Positions 34,968-43,687 are shown, counted from the first letter of the stretch. The stretch: 64,000 bases of DNA from Pseudomonas izuensis (GCF_009861505.1 NZ_WTFT01000040.1:1-64000), one strand, 5' to 3'. The notes: generated by a model not told the origin, from the sequence alone. Made by a program: numbers and translations.

Positions 34968-36320
34968 CTACGCCGTTTGCAGCAGCACCGGTATCAATTC
35001 CGGCTTAAGTGCCAGCAACAGCTCAGGCTCGTTCTGAAAGAAAAATGCTCGTTCGCCAAACGCCGGGCGCAACTCGTCGAACCAGGTTGCCTGTGGATCA
35101 AAGCGCGCATAGAAGGTACGCAAGACCCACTGCGGGTCCCGGGCCTGGAGGAACTGCAGCACGAAGACTTTTTCCCCGGCGACGGTCTCGATGCCGTTGA
35201 TCAATACCTTGCCGTAGAAGGTGCTCATGGAGGGCCCGCGTACCGTGCGCGCCAACCCGGACACCGTGCGATACGCCGCCTGAAAGATCTCGAACGCCCG
35301 CGCCAGCGGCATCGCGAAGTAATGGCTGGGGCCGGTATCGCGCTCGACGAACATGTAGTACGGCACGGCCCCAAGCCGTACGCCTTCGCTCCACAGCTCG
35401 GCCCAATCTGCAGGGTTTTCATTGATGTGGCGGATCACCGGCGCCTGCATGCGCAGGGTGGCGCCGGTGGAACGAATGCGTTCGACCGCTTGCCGGGCGA
35501 TGTCCTGGCGGATCTCAACCGGGTGGTTGTAGTGGCCCATGATCGACAGGTTTTTCCCGGCCGCGACGATCCGCCGGAACAGATCGAGCAACTCGGGCGC
35601 GTCCTTGTCGCTGACAAAGCGCTGCGGCCAATACGCCACGGACTTGGTGCCGATGCGGATACTTTTCAGATGTGGCAGTTCCAGCAACGGCTCGATGTAT
35701 CCGGCCAGCGAACGGGTGTTCATGATCAGCGGATCCCCGCCGGTGATCAGCACATCGGTCACTTGCGGGTGCACCCGCAGGTAACTCACCAGCTCCTGGG
35801 ATTCCCGTGCGTTGAACTTGAGCTCTTCCTCACCGATGAACTGTGCCCAGCGGAAACAGAAGGTGCAGTACGCATGACAGGTCTGACCGGCACCGGGAAA
35901 AAACAGCACGGTCTCGCGGTATTTGTGCTGAATGCCCGGCAGGACTTTTCCGTCGAGGGTGGCGTTGTTGTGTGTCAGCTGCCCGGCCGGATGGGGGTTC
36001 ATGCGCAGCCAGATCGCTTCGATCCGCCGCTTGATGGCAGCGGCGTCATCCTGTTCGATCAATTGCTTGAGCGATGCATATTCGTCTGGCAGCAGCATGT
36101 CCTTGTGGGGAAAGGTCATGCGGAAAATCGGATCGTCCGGAATGTTGTTCCAGTCGATCAGCGTCCCCAGTACATAGTCGTTGGTGCGAAATGGCATGAC
36201 CCTGGCCACGACGGTCATGGCTTCCTGCAAGGCCGGCGTCAGCTGGTGCCAGTACGGCGTGTCACGGATGGTGCGTGAGTTATAGGGTTTGTATCTTTCC
36301 TGCTCCGACATTCCCTGCAT
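34968..36320 (-). CDS. KamA-family radical SAM aminomutase-like protein
   Basis: 450 residues. The radical SAM cluster is Cys148-x3-Cys152-x2-Cys155 (TCHAYCTFCF), with GGDP at 194-197. It resembles lysine 2,3-aminomutase over the barrel, including QAPVIRHIN. The usual PGGGGK lysine loop for PLP is replaced by STFYGK (Lys371), and the lysine-binding Asp segments differ (ERDTGPSHYF), so lysine is not assured as substrate. ATG 36320 has AGGAG seven bases upstream. A 2,3-amino shift would give a beta-amino acid for the cluster product. Confidence 0.75.
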   Translation of the reverse strand: MQGMSEQERYKPYNSRTIRDTPYWHQLTPALQEAMTVVARVMPFRTNDYVLGTLIDWNNIPDDPIFRMTFPHKDMLLPDEYASLKQLIEQDDAAAIKRRIEAIWLRMNPHPAGQLTHNNATLDGKVLPGIQHKYRETVLFFPGAGQTCHAYCTFCFRWAQFIGEEELKFNARESQELVSYLRVHPQVTDVLITGGDPLIMNTRSLAGYIEPLLELPHLKSIRIGTKSVAYWPQRFVSDKDAPELLDLFRRIVAAGKNLSIMGHYNHPVEIRQDIARQAVERIRSTGATLRMQAPVIRHINENPADWAELWSEGVRLGAVPYYMFVERDTGPSHYFAMPLARAFEIFQAAYRTVSGLARTVRGPSMSTFYGKVLINGIETVAGEKVFVLQFLQARDPQWVLRTFYARFDPQATWFDELRPAFGERAFFFQNEPELLLALKPELIPVLLQTA

Positions 36321-36350
36321 GGCAGCGCTCCTGGTGTTGGCTGGCAGTTG

Positions 36351-36995
36351 TCACTGGATGGCTGGCGCTACGCGCTCTATGTCCATCCATGCCCGAACGC
36401 TGTCGCGATCCCACTGGCGGTGTACATAGGCCGCGAGTCGCGCAGGCACCGGATCACCATTGGCGACCAGTCGGTTGAGCATGATTGCCAGGTCGGTGTC
36501 GGCAATGCTCCAGTCACCGAACAGATGCTCGGCCCCCTCTTGCAGCAAGCGGTCCGCCACAAAGAACAAGCGGTCGACCGCGGCACGGGCTTCATCGGAG
36601 AGCGGGTTGTCTTTCTTGCCGAAGTACACCAGGTCAAAGGGGCGCTCTTTGCGCACCACCAACAGATCGCTGCGCAACCAGGCCTGAAGCTGACGGGCAC
36701 GGGCGCGCTGCCTGATGTCTTGGGGGAACAGTTTTTTGGTCCCTGGTGATAATTCATCCAGGTATTCGGCGATGGCGGAGGATTCCGACAGGGCAAAATC
36801 TTCATGAACTAACGTTGGAATTTTATTGGTCAGGGAAAGATCATGATAAGTCGCTTTATAATTCTCCCGCGCTTTCAAATTCACAGTGACCAACTCGAAT
36901 GAAAGTTGCTTTTCTTTCAACGCCACAAATGCCGACATCGCAAAAGCACTGACAAAATCCGCGCCAACATACAATTGCAGCCTCGTACTTTCCAT
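36351..36995 (-). CDS. Glutathione S-transferase, YfcF-like
   Basis: 214 residues with the thioredoxin-like N-terminal domain (YVGADFVSAFAMSAFVALKEK) and a glutathione contact in LSESSAIAEYLDE; the C-terminal helical domain follows. The pattern and length resemble YfcF. It is the first gene of the GST-KamA unit and starts downstream of the repeats at 37068-37106. In the cluster it may protect against a reactive product or perform a conjugation or isomerisation. ATG 36995 has GGGAG upstream. Confidence 0.8.
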   Translation of the reverse strand: MESTRLQLYVGADFVSAFAMSAFVALKEKQLSFELVTVNLKARENYKATYHDLSLTNKIPTLVHEDFALSESSAIAEYLDELSPGTKKLFPQDIRQRARARQLQAWLRSDLLVVRKERPFDLVYFGKKDNPLSDEARAAVDRLFFVADRLLQEGAEHLFGDWSIADTDLAIMLNRLVANGDPVPARLAAYVHRQWDRDSVRAWMDIERVAPAIQ

Positions 36996-37067
36996 AGAAC
37001 GCTCCCTTGCACTAACCACATGAATCCGTTGCATTGGAAGCGATCGTATTAAGTTGAATAAACGCTG

Positions 37068-37106
37068 AACAGATACAGAAATTATCTGTTTCTACGGATA
37101 CAGAAA
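37068..37106. promoter_or_regulatory. Candidate operator upstream of the GST-KamA unit
   Basis: AACAGATA (37068-37075) pairs with TATCTGTT (37083-37090), and GATACAGAAA occurs twice (37072-37081, 37097-37106). It lies 70-110 bases before the GST start and could control the six-gene unit. Confidence 0.45.
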
Positions 37107-37132
37107 GTTGATGACGCAGGGAAATCTGCGCC

Positions 37133-37252
37133 CCTGTAGGAGCGAGCTCGGCTCCGGGCGGCGTTCCGACGATGGTCGCCAACGATAACGCGGGAAGCCT
37201 GACAGCCCGCGGCGTCTTCGATTTCATCGCGAGCAGAGCTCGCTCCTACAGG
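37133..37252. repeat. REP pair inside the biosynthetic cluster
   Basis: CCTGTAGGAGCGAGCTCGGCTCC and an inverted CGAGCAGAGCTCGCTCCTACAGG flank a GC-rich spacer, dividing the cluster into two units. Confidence 0.85.
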
Positions 37253-37274
37253 GGTGGGGGAAATTTGGGGAGGG

Positions 37275-37742
37275 TCAGCCCGTGGCGGCTGCCAGGTTGG
37301 AGAGCATCGCCATTTGCGGCATGTTGCTCATGTTCAGCATGGCCAGCGGCTCCGTGGCGCTGGTGTTGACGAAGCCATGCCGGGTCCAGGCCGGCACCAG
37401 CAACACGTCGCCTGGCGCGACGTTCACGGCATCGGCATCGCCCAGGGTCAACGCGCCGCTGCCGGACTGAATGATGAACAGGTGCCACCAGGAATGTGCA
37501 TGGCCATTGAGCTGCGCGCCGGGTATCAACCATTGCATGGACACTGCCATTCCCGGCGTCAACCTGCACCCTTCGAGGCTATTGTCGTGGGCCAGCGCGA
37601 CAATATCGACCTCGCTGTGCGCAAGGCTCTGGCGCATGTCGGCAAGTTCACCTTGTTTCCACACGCGCGCACTGACAGGCGGAGACTGCAAACTCTCGCG
37701 AAAGTCCTTATAAGAAAAAAACTCACCTTTAGTATTATTCAT
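37275..37742 (-). CDS. Small cupin-domain protein
   Basis: 155 residues, one cupin beta-barrel. Motif 1 is GHAHSWWHLFIIQSG, with two His candidates for metal; motif 2 is GDVLLVPAWTRHGFVN, ending in His. It may be a dioxygenase, an isomerase or a binding protein. It shows no separate signal peptide. The weak ribosome binding site (GGGATT) leaves the start slightly open. Follows the RidA gene at 71 bases. Confidence 0.75.
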   Translation of the reverse strand: MNNTKGEFFSYKDFRESLQSPPVSARVWKQGELADMRQSLAHSEVDIVALAHDNSLEGCRLTPGMAVSMQWLIPGAQLNGHAHSWWHLFIIQSGSGALTLGDADAVNVAPGDVLLVPAWTRHGFVNTSATEPLAMLNMSNMPQMAMLSNLAAATG

Positions 37743-37813
37743 CCGCGAATCCCGACTTACTGGCCATTTAAGTAAGCAGACACTAGATAAACAATAACGC
37801 CCTGTAAAGCCAC

Positions 37814-38308
37814 TTACAGAACCGAGGGCCGCAATGCCGCGATCATATCAACTTCCACGGCAGCATTTTTCGGTAACTGATAAACACCCACGGTGGTTCT
37901 TGTATGTTTCCCGGCATCGCCCAACACATGACTGAAGACATCCGAGGCACCGTTGGCCACTTCGCTGAGATCGACAAAGTCCGCCGTGGATTTCACGTAG
38001 ACCGTGACCCGGATCAGCGATTTGATTTTATCCAGTGAACCAATGGCATCGACCATCAGTGCCAGGCCGCGCATCGCGCTGATGCTGGCCGCCGCTTGCG
38101 CATCCGCCAGGCTGAGGTCGAGCCCGACCCGACCGGGGTAGTGAATTTTGCCGTTCATGCGCGGCACCATGCCGCTGATATACAGTTCGTCGTGATGGCG
38201 AATCAGGGGGGCGTAATGACCGCCGGCGGTGTTTTCGCCGTAGATGTCATAACCGAATTCCCTTGCGAGGGCGATGAAGCGTTCATCACAGGTCATGTGT
38301 TCAATCAT
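37814..38308 (-). CDS. ridA-like: RidA-family enamine/imine deaminase
   Basis: 164 residues of the YjgF/YER057c/UK114 fold, slightly longer than E. coli RidA. The conserved arginine lies in HTRTTVGVYQLP and the acidic residue in AVEVDMIAAL; the trimer-forming strand VTVYVKSTADF is present. RidA hydrolyses reactive enamines and imines made by PLP enzymes. It would fit a cluster with several PLP or amine-oxidising steps. ATG 38308 has AGAGGA eight bases upstream. Confidence 0.8.
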   Translation of the reverse strand: MIEHMTCDERFIALAREFGYDIYGENTAGGHYAPLIRHHDELYISGMVPRMNGKIHYPGRVGLDLSLADAQAAASISAMRGLALMVDAIGSLDKIKSLIRVTVYVKSTADFVDLSEVANGASDVFSHVLGDAGKHTRTTVGVYQLPKNAAVEVDMIAALRPSVL

Positions 38309-38356
38309 TTTCCAAATCCTCTTGATCAATACTGCAAAAAACATCGATCCCCGGGC

Positions 38357-39637
38357 TTAACCCACGGCTCTCACGGGCGGTGCCAGGCTGGTGATCCCGA
38401 CCCTTGTTTCGATGGCCTCGGCCAGGCGTAACAGGTCATTGCTGAGCTGCCCGTAGTGTTCGTTGAACAACACGATGTGGCCGATAAACGAGAAGTTGTC
38501 TTTCACAAGCGCACTGACTGAATCACCGACGCGCTTGGCGAAGGTGGCTTCCACCACTTCGATGTCCAGCACGCGGGCCAGGGCTTCGATATCGGGCGTG
38601 GAGCGCAGGATTCCACCCGCCGGCGCCCTCAGCAGACGAATGCCGCAATAGCCGCGCGGTACCGGTTCGTGGTGCTCGATCCGGCCTTCCACGGCCCAGC
38701 GCACCCAGCGCTCCCACGGGTTGAAATCGACGAAGGCGCGCTTGGCCAGGTCCCAGATGTGCATGCCACCGGGACGCATGTTGGTTTCCACGGCCGAGGT
38801 CAACTGGTCGGCCCTGTGGAACACTTCGTTGTGCCACGCGCCGTTGTTCTGGGAGACCAGGCCGGCCATATGCCGACCGGCAGCCATCAATCGGGTCTGC
38901 ACATCCGCCGGCAGCGGCGCGGGCACCACTTGCTGGATTTCGGCACGATAGGCGCCTTCGGTGGTGGTTTTCTCGGTGACCCAGGTGCTGCCGGCCACGC
39001 AGTCCCAACTGTATTCCCGGGCGTCCTGGATTAACTCTTCGAGGACAATGCCGCCCTCGCGGTAAGGCTTGAGCGCGTGCCAGGCCTCATCGCATTCCGA
39101 CGGGTGATGGATCACGCGGCAGCCGCGGCTGGCACCTTCACAGGCCGGTTTGATGAAGGCCTTGCCACCCAGTTCGACCACCCGCTGGCGCAGTTCCGGC
39201 AGGCTCTCGACCCGCCCGGAAACCACCGGCCGATAATCTTCCGGCGACGTTGCAGCCGTCGCTTCGAGATGGCGAAAAACCTGCTTGTCCAACCCTGCCC
39301 GCGCCTCGGCGCGGGTGATGCCGGGCAAACCGAAGTGGCCGGCCAGGGCCGCACCGAGCAAGACACCGCGATCGGAAAACGGCAGCACGCCGATCAGTTT
39401 CCAGCGGTCGCCGCTCAGGCAGCCGACCACCAGTTCAAGGGAGGCCGCCACGTCCTTTTCGGCCAGCGATGTGCTGCAGACGTGATCGGCCACCTGCTCG
39501 TCATGGGGCTGAATCTGCTCGACCAGCAGAATCAGCCGGGCGTTGTAGAGCGACTTGCACAGGTCGCGCAACTTCTGGATGTCGTGAACCCGATTGCCGT
39601 TGTACCCGACTACTACTACACATGAAGTCGTATTCAT
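38357..39637 (-). CDS. ATP-grasp ligase, carboxylate-amine type
   Basis: 426 residues. The central region has the ATP-grasp pattern (KAFIKPACEGASRGCRVI, then GGIVLEELIQDAREYSWD), with metal/substrate residues in SAVETNMRPGGMHIWDL. These enzymes join an acyl phosphate to an amine and often act as L-amino-acid or dipeptide ligases. ATG 39637 has GAGG five bases upstream. As the only ligase in the cluster it probably forms the amide bond of the product. It lies next to the exporter, 42 bases downstream. Confidence 0.8.
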   Translation of the reverse strand: MNTTSCVVVVGYNGNRVHDIQKLRDLCKSLYNARLILLVEQIQPHDEQVADHVCSTSLAEKDVAASLELVVGCLSGDRWKLIGVLPFSDRGVLLGAALAGHFGLPGITRAEARAGLDKQVFRHLEATAATSPEDYRPVVSGRVESLPELRQRVVELGGKAFIKPACEGASRGCRVIHHPSECDEAWHALKPYREGGIVLEELIQDAREYSWDCVAGSTWVTEKTTTEGAYRAEIQQVVPAPLPADVQTRLMAAGRHMAGLVSQNNGAWHNEVFHRADQLTSAVETNMRPGGMHIWDLAKRAFVDFNPWERWVRWAVEGRIEHHEPVPRGYCGIRLLRAPAGGILRSTPDIEALARVLDIEVVEATFAKRVGDSVSALVKDNFSFIGHIVLFNEHYGQLSNDLLRLAEAIETRVGITSLAPPVRAVG

Positions 39638-39679
39638 GATGCCCTCGACCTGCAAAGTGAAAACCCAAGCTGCGATGAC

Positions 39680-40780
39680 TCAGTCGTGCAACGACGCACT
39701 GGATTTACGGTTGAACCAGTACCAGGCCAGGATCCCGCCGGCACCGATGACCGCCAGCACCAGGGCGTTGTACGGCGCCGGCACGACCCGCATGACCAGC
39801 ACCGTCAACCCGGCACCGACGCCCAGGGATACCTCCTTGACGAACATGTTGTTCTGCTTGACCGAGAAGTAGTCGAGGTAGCTGAAGGCGCATTCGGCGA
39901 GCGACAGCAGCGCCACCCAGATCAGCGCGCCGACCAGGGTTTCGACATGGAACGCGGCCGGTGACGACAGCACTGCAAAACCACCGACGATAATCCCGAT
40001 CACCGCGACGACCTTGAAGCGCCCGGTGCGCTCGATCAGCTTCATCATCGGCACCTGGGCGAACACCACCACGGCGCTGTTGAGGATCAGCATCAGGCCG
40101 TACCAGGCCGGCAGTTCACCGGTCTTGAGCAGGATCGCTTGGGGCAGGATCGAGAACACCCCGAACAACTTGATGCCCATGATGATCCCGGCGATCACCC
40201 ACGGCAGTTTGTTGCGCCAGCCGCTGCCGTCGTGGCGGACCGGGCTGGCCGCCACCGGTTCCGAGGTGAAGGTCGCCCCCATGGCGATGGGCAGGCACAG
40301 CAATACGAAGCTCGCGGCGCCGAGGAAGAACATCGTCGGAGTCAGCAGCGGCGACAGCAGGATCAGACCGGCCAGCAGGCTGCCCATGTTCATGGCCACG
40401 CGGTTGTACGCCGCGCCTTCCTTGGTTTGCGCCGCTTCGCTCTTGATCAGGTAACCGGCAATCGCAATACCGTAGGCAAACAACGCCGCCGCAAACATCA
40501 CAACACCCTGGTTGCTGGTGACGGCCAGCAGCACCAGCCCGAGGGAGGCGCAGAGCAGCGTCACGCTCAGGGAGCGGCGCCCCAGGACCAGCAAGGTCAG
40601 CGGCAGCAATAGCAGCAAGGCCCTGTAACCGAGGGCCAGGATGCTGTTGGTCGCGGTGTCGAGCCAGACGTTGGCCTTGCCCAACACCGCGAACAACGAC
40701 ACGGCGGTGATGATCCGGATCATGAACAGGCGGATATTGATCACCGGCTTGGCAACGGCGACCGTTGTTTGAACACTCAT
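39680..40780 (-). CDS. MFS transporter
   Basis: 366 residues with about eleven hydrophobic segments, fitting a major facilitator with a slightly short frame. Charged loops such as FSYLDYFSVKQNN and the mid-loop SEPVAASPVRHDGSGWRNK are visible. It is the first gene of the minus-strand unit, divergent from a MocR gene, so it is probably the exporter of the product or a self-resistance pump. GAGG lies upstream of ATG 40780. No amphipathic channel family is evident. Confidence 0.85.
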   Translation of the reverse strand: MSVQTTVAVAKPVINIRLFMIRIITAVSLFAVLGKANVWLDTATNSILALGYRALLLLLPLTLLVLGRRSLSVTLLCASLGLVLLAVTSNQGVVMFAAALFAYGIAIAGYLIKSEAAQTKEGAAYNRVAMNMGSLLAGLILLSPLLTPTMFFLGAASFVLLCLPIAMGATFTSEPVAASPVRHDGSGWRNKLPWVIAGIIMGIKLFGVFSILPQAILLKTGELPAWYGLMLILNSAVVVFAQVPMMKLIERTGRFKVVAVIGIIVGGFAVLSSPAAFHVETLVGALIWVALLSLAECAFSYLDYFSVKQNNMFVKEVSLGVGAGLTVLVMRVVPAPYNALVLAVIGAGGILAWYWFNRKSSASLHD

Positions 40781-40800
40781 GCAGCACCTCTGGAACCGGC

Positions 40801-40829
40801 GATTGTTCAGGCGCCCGGCGCGAACAATC
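40801..40829. promoter_or_regulatory. Inverted repeat in the leader of the exporter unit
   Basis: GATTGTTC (40801-40808) and GAACAATC (40822-40829), 13-base spacer, lie 21-49 bases before the MFS start. Operator or RNA structure. Confidence 0.4.
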
Positions 40830-40864
40830 AGGAAAGTCTGTAAGGTGATGGTAGAGAGGGACGC

Positions 40865-40906
40865 TTGATTTCATCAGAGCAAGTTCGTATAGAATCAAAC
40901 GAACTT
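40865..40906 (+). promoter_or_regulatory. Promoter and inverted-repeat operator of the second MocR gene
   Basis: TTGATT (40865-40870), 17 bases, then TATAGA gives a sigma-70-like promoter. AAGTTCGT (40881-40888) and ACGAACTT (40899-40906) form a perfect inverted repeat with a 10-base spacer that covers the -10 box, so binding would block the promoter. Confidence 0.6.
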
Positions 40907-40928
40907 TACTGCCGGAGAGACCAGTAAA

Positions 40929-42347
40929 ATGCAGGTGCAGCGCGCAGTGATCGCCGCCATCGAGTTCCAGCCGGGTGTGCCGCTGGTCCAGCAGATCGTC
41001 GATCAGTTGTCGGTGGCGATCAGCCAGGGCGGCCTGCCTCACGGCTCGCGGCTGCCACCGATTCGCGAACTCTCCGAGCTGATGAACGTGGGCAAGTCCA
41101 CGGTGGTGGATGCGCTGGACCGCTTGCGGGCCAAGGGCCTGGTGGTTTCACGACAGGGCTCTGGACATTACGTGCACCGCTCCAGCACCACCCTCAAGAC
41201 CGATGCGGTCCCTGACCTGCAACCTCAGGACACGCTGAGTGTGGTCCGCCGCGCGGTGCTGCAGGACATTGGCGCGCTACGCCCCGGCGCCGGTTTCCTG
41301 CCCTCCTCGTGGCTGCCTGCAGACGAATTGCTCAAAGCCGTGCGCGGCACGCTTCGCGCCACCTCCCTGCGCATGGGCGAATACGGCGTCGCCGCCGGTT
41401 ACCTGCCGCTGCGCGAGGCATTGCGGGTCAAACTGGCGACCCTGGGCATCGAAGTGCCCGTGGAGCAGATCGTCACCACCGCCAATACCGTGCAGGCCAT
41501 CGACATGCTGATGCGCCTGCTGGTCAAGCCCGGCGACACGGTGCTGCTCGACGATCCGTGTTACTTCACCATGCATACCAACCTGGCCCTGCATGGTGCG
41601 AAGGTCATCACTATCCACCGGGGCTTTGACGGCATGGACCTGGAAGCCTTCGAGCAACTGGTGATCGCCCATCGTCCCGTGCTCTACCTGACCAACAACA
41701 CCCTGCACAACCCGACCGGGCACTCGTTTTCCCCGGCGCAGGTCTATCGCTTGCTGGAGTTGAGTCACCGTTATGGCTTTCACATCGTCGAAGACGATTT
41801 GTATTGCGACATGCAGCAACGAACGTCACCGCGCCTGGCAGCGGGCGGGCTGGACAATGTCAGCTACGTGTCCGGTTTCTCCAAGACCCTGACGGCGAAC
41901 TGTCGAGTCAGCTATGCGGTGCTTTCGCCGCAACTGGCGGCGCGGATGGTCACCCTGAAAATGGCCTGTGGCGGCATGACGTCGGAGCTGGCGGAACAGA
42001 TTATCTGCACGATGCTCAGCGATGGCAGCTACGCCAAACATACCCGGCGCACGGTGGACAGGCTTTACGAGTCGAGCAGCCGGGTGGCGAGCTGGCTGGT
42101 GGAAGCCGGTTGCTCGGTGTCGTCGCTGCCCCATGAAGGGTTGTACATCTGGACGCGCTTACCCGAAGGGTTTCACGCCGAAACACTGGCGAGGAAAGGC
42201 CTGGAAATCGACCTGGTGCTGGCCCCCGGCACCCTACTCAGCAAAGCGCCGGACGCCAGCCATTTCCTGCGCTTCAACGTGGCGCACAGCGACAACACCC
42301 AGGTGCGCGAGCGGTTCTTGCGATTGCTCGACACTCCTCAAAAATAA
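40929..42347 (+). CDS. MocR/PdxR-type regulator
   Basis: 472 residues: an N-terminal GntR winged helix (about 20-85, SRLPPIRELSELMNVGKSTVVDALDRL) and an aminotransferase-like domain with EYGVAAGYLPLREALR, VEDDLYCDM and a Schiff-base lysine in SGFSKTLTANCRVSY. It is divergent from the MFS exporter, the usual place for the specific regulator. The inverted repeat at its promoter suggests it represses itself and, by the shared gap, the exporter unit. GGAGAG precedes the ATG. Confidence 0.88.
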   Translation: MQVQRAVIAAIEFQPGVPLVQQIVDQLSVAISQGGLPHGSRLPPIRELSELMNVGKSTVVDALDRLRAKGLVVSRQGSGHYVHRSSTTLKTDAVPDLQPQDTLSVVRRAVLQDIGALRPGAGFLPSSWLPADELLKAVRGTLRATSLRMGEYGVAAGYLPLREALRVKLATLGIEVPVEQIVTTANTVQAIDMLMRLLVKPGDTVLLDDPCYFTMHTNLALHGAKVITIHRGFDGMDLEAFEQLVIAHRPVLYLTNNTLHNPTGHSFSPAQVYRLLELSHRYGFHIVEDDLYCDMQQRTSPRLAAGGLDNVSYVSGFSKTLTANCRVSYAVLSPQLAARMVTLKMACGGMTSELAEQIICTMLSDGSYAKHTRRTVDRLYESSSRVASWLVEAGCSVSSLPHEGLYIWTRLPEGFHAETLARKGLEIDLVLAPGTLLSKAPDASHFLRFNVAHSDNTQVRERFLRLLDTPQK

Positions 42348-42363
42348 CGGATAACGCCGGTAA

Positions 42364-42454
42364 CTGTGGGAGCGGGCTTGCTCGCGAAGGCGGTGTGTCA
42401 GGCGACATTGATGCTGGATGCGACGGCCTCTTCGCGGGCAAGCCCGCTCCCACA
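42364..42454. repeat. REP pair (BIME)
   Basis: CTGTGGGAGCGGGCTTGCTCGCGAAGG and its inverted copy. Confidence 0.9.
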
Positions 42455-42525
42455 AAGACTCCATTCAATGCGCCAATGACTGGCGGCATGACAGTCGACC
42501 TATTTGGGAGTCTGTACGCATTTCC

Positions 42526-42621
42526 CCTGTGGGAGCAAAGCTTGCTCGCGATAACCAAGTTCGATCCAGCATCAGTGCCAACTGATCCACCGCTATCGCG
42601 AGCAAGCTTTGCTCCCACAGG
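42526..42621. repeat. REP pair (BIME)
   Basis: CCTGTGGGAGCAAAGCTTGCTCGCG and its inverted copy; a single unpaired REP follows at 42677-42700. Confidence 0.9.
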
Positions 42622-42733
42622 AATCTTCCACAGGGGTTCAGCGTTGTGCGGATAATTGGCGGCAACACCGACCCAGTGTGGGAGTGAGCCTGCTCGCGAA
42701 AGCGGCACCTCGGCCCACCAGAAACCCCCAACA

Positions 42734-42770
42734 AAAAACCCCGCACCTTCTCTCAAAGGGCGGGGTTTTT
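42734..42770 (-). terminator. Terminator of the cyo operon
   Basis: AAAAACCCCGC (42734-42744) pairs with GCGGGGTTTTT (42760-42770). The A and T runs on both sides make it bidirectional. Confidence 0.9.
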
Positions 42771-42788
42771 CGTTACAGCATCCGACGC

Positions 42789-43676
42789 TTAAGGCGCGTA
42801 CGTCAGCAACAACTCGGTCGGCACTTTGAAGTCCAGGGACATCATCACGCTCAACGCGGTAATGGTGAAGATCGAGAACACGAACAGCTTGCGTGCCCAG
42901 ACCGTGTCATCCACTGCCTTGTAGCCGGTCCAGGCCATGTACAGCCAGTACATGCCCATGGCCGCGGCGACGGCGAGGTAGCTCATGCCGGCGTAGCCGC
43001 TGAAGGTCAACATCAAGGTCGCCACGAGGAAGGCCAGGATGTAGATCAGGATGTGCTTCTTGGCCACCTGGATTCCGCGCTTCACCGGCAGCACCGGAAT
43101 CGATGCGGCCAGGTAATCGTTGAAGCGGAAGATCGCAATGGCGTAGGAATGCGGCATCTGCCACAGGCTGAACATCACCAGCAACGTCAGTGCGGCCATG
43201 TCGAAGGTGTTGCTCACCGCGACGTAGCCGATCACCGGCGGCATGGCGCCCGACAGGCTGCCCACCAGCGTGCCGTGAACCGACTTGCGCTTGAGGTACA
43301 GGCTGTAGAAACCGACGTAGATAACGAAACCGATCACTGCGAACAGCGCGGCCAACGGGTTGGCCACCTTGTACAACAGCGCAACGCCGGCGACACCCAG
43401 GACGGTCGCATAGGCCAGGGCCAGTTTCAGGGAGATGAGGCCCTGGACCAGCACCCGGTTCTTGGTGCGTTCCATCTTCAGGTCGATGTCGCGGTCGATG
43501 CAGTTGTTGAACACGCAACCGGAGGCGACCACCAGGGACGTGCCGATCATCGCGGCCAGGAAGATGGCCAGATCGACATGCCCTTTGGAGGCCAGGAAAA
43601 ATCCGCCTGCCACAGAAAGCACGTTACCGAAAATGATCCCCGGTTTGGTGATTTGGATAAAGTGCTTAAAGGACAT
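42789..43676 (-). CDS. cyoE: Protohaem IX farnesyltransferase
   Basis: 295 residues, polytopic membrane prenyltransferase. The first Asp-rich motif NNCIDRDIDLKMERTKNR binds the allylic diphosphate, and a later GYKAVDD segment is typical. It makes haem O from haem B for the cytochrome bo3 oxidase encoded upstream. It starts 11 bases after cyoD and ends before a strong terminator. Confidence 0.95.
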   Translation of the reverse strand: MSFKHFIQITKPGIIFGNVLSVAGGFFLASKGHVDLAIFLAAMIGTSLVVASGCVFNNCIDRDIDLKMERTKNRVLVQGLISLKLALAYATVLGVAGVALLYKVANPLAALFAVIGFVIYVGFYSLYLKRKSVHGTLVGSLSGAMPPVIGYVAVSNTFDMAALTLLVMFSLWQMPHSYAIAIFRFNDYLAASIPVLPVKRGIQVAKKHILIYILAFLVATLMLTFSGYAGMSYLAVAAAMGMYWLYMAWTGYKAVDDTVWARKLFVFSIFTITALSVMMSLDFKVPTELLLTYAP

Positions 43677-43687
43677 CCGGACTTACC

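Noticed and set aside
31442..40780. Identity with the FVG, AMB, mangotoxin, obafluorin or beta-ethynylserine clusters
   Set aside because: The key genes of those pathways (NRPS, carbamoyltransferases, halogenase, HDO enzyme) are missing and the gene order differs.
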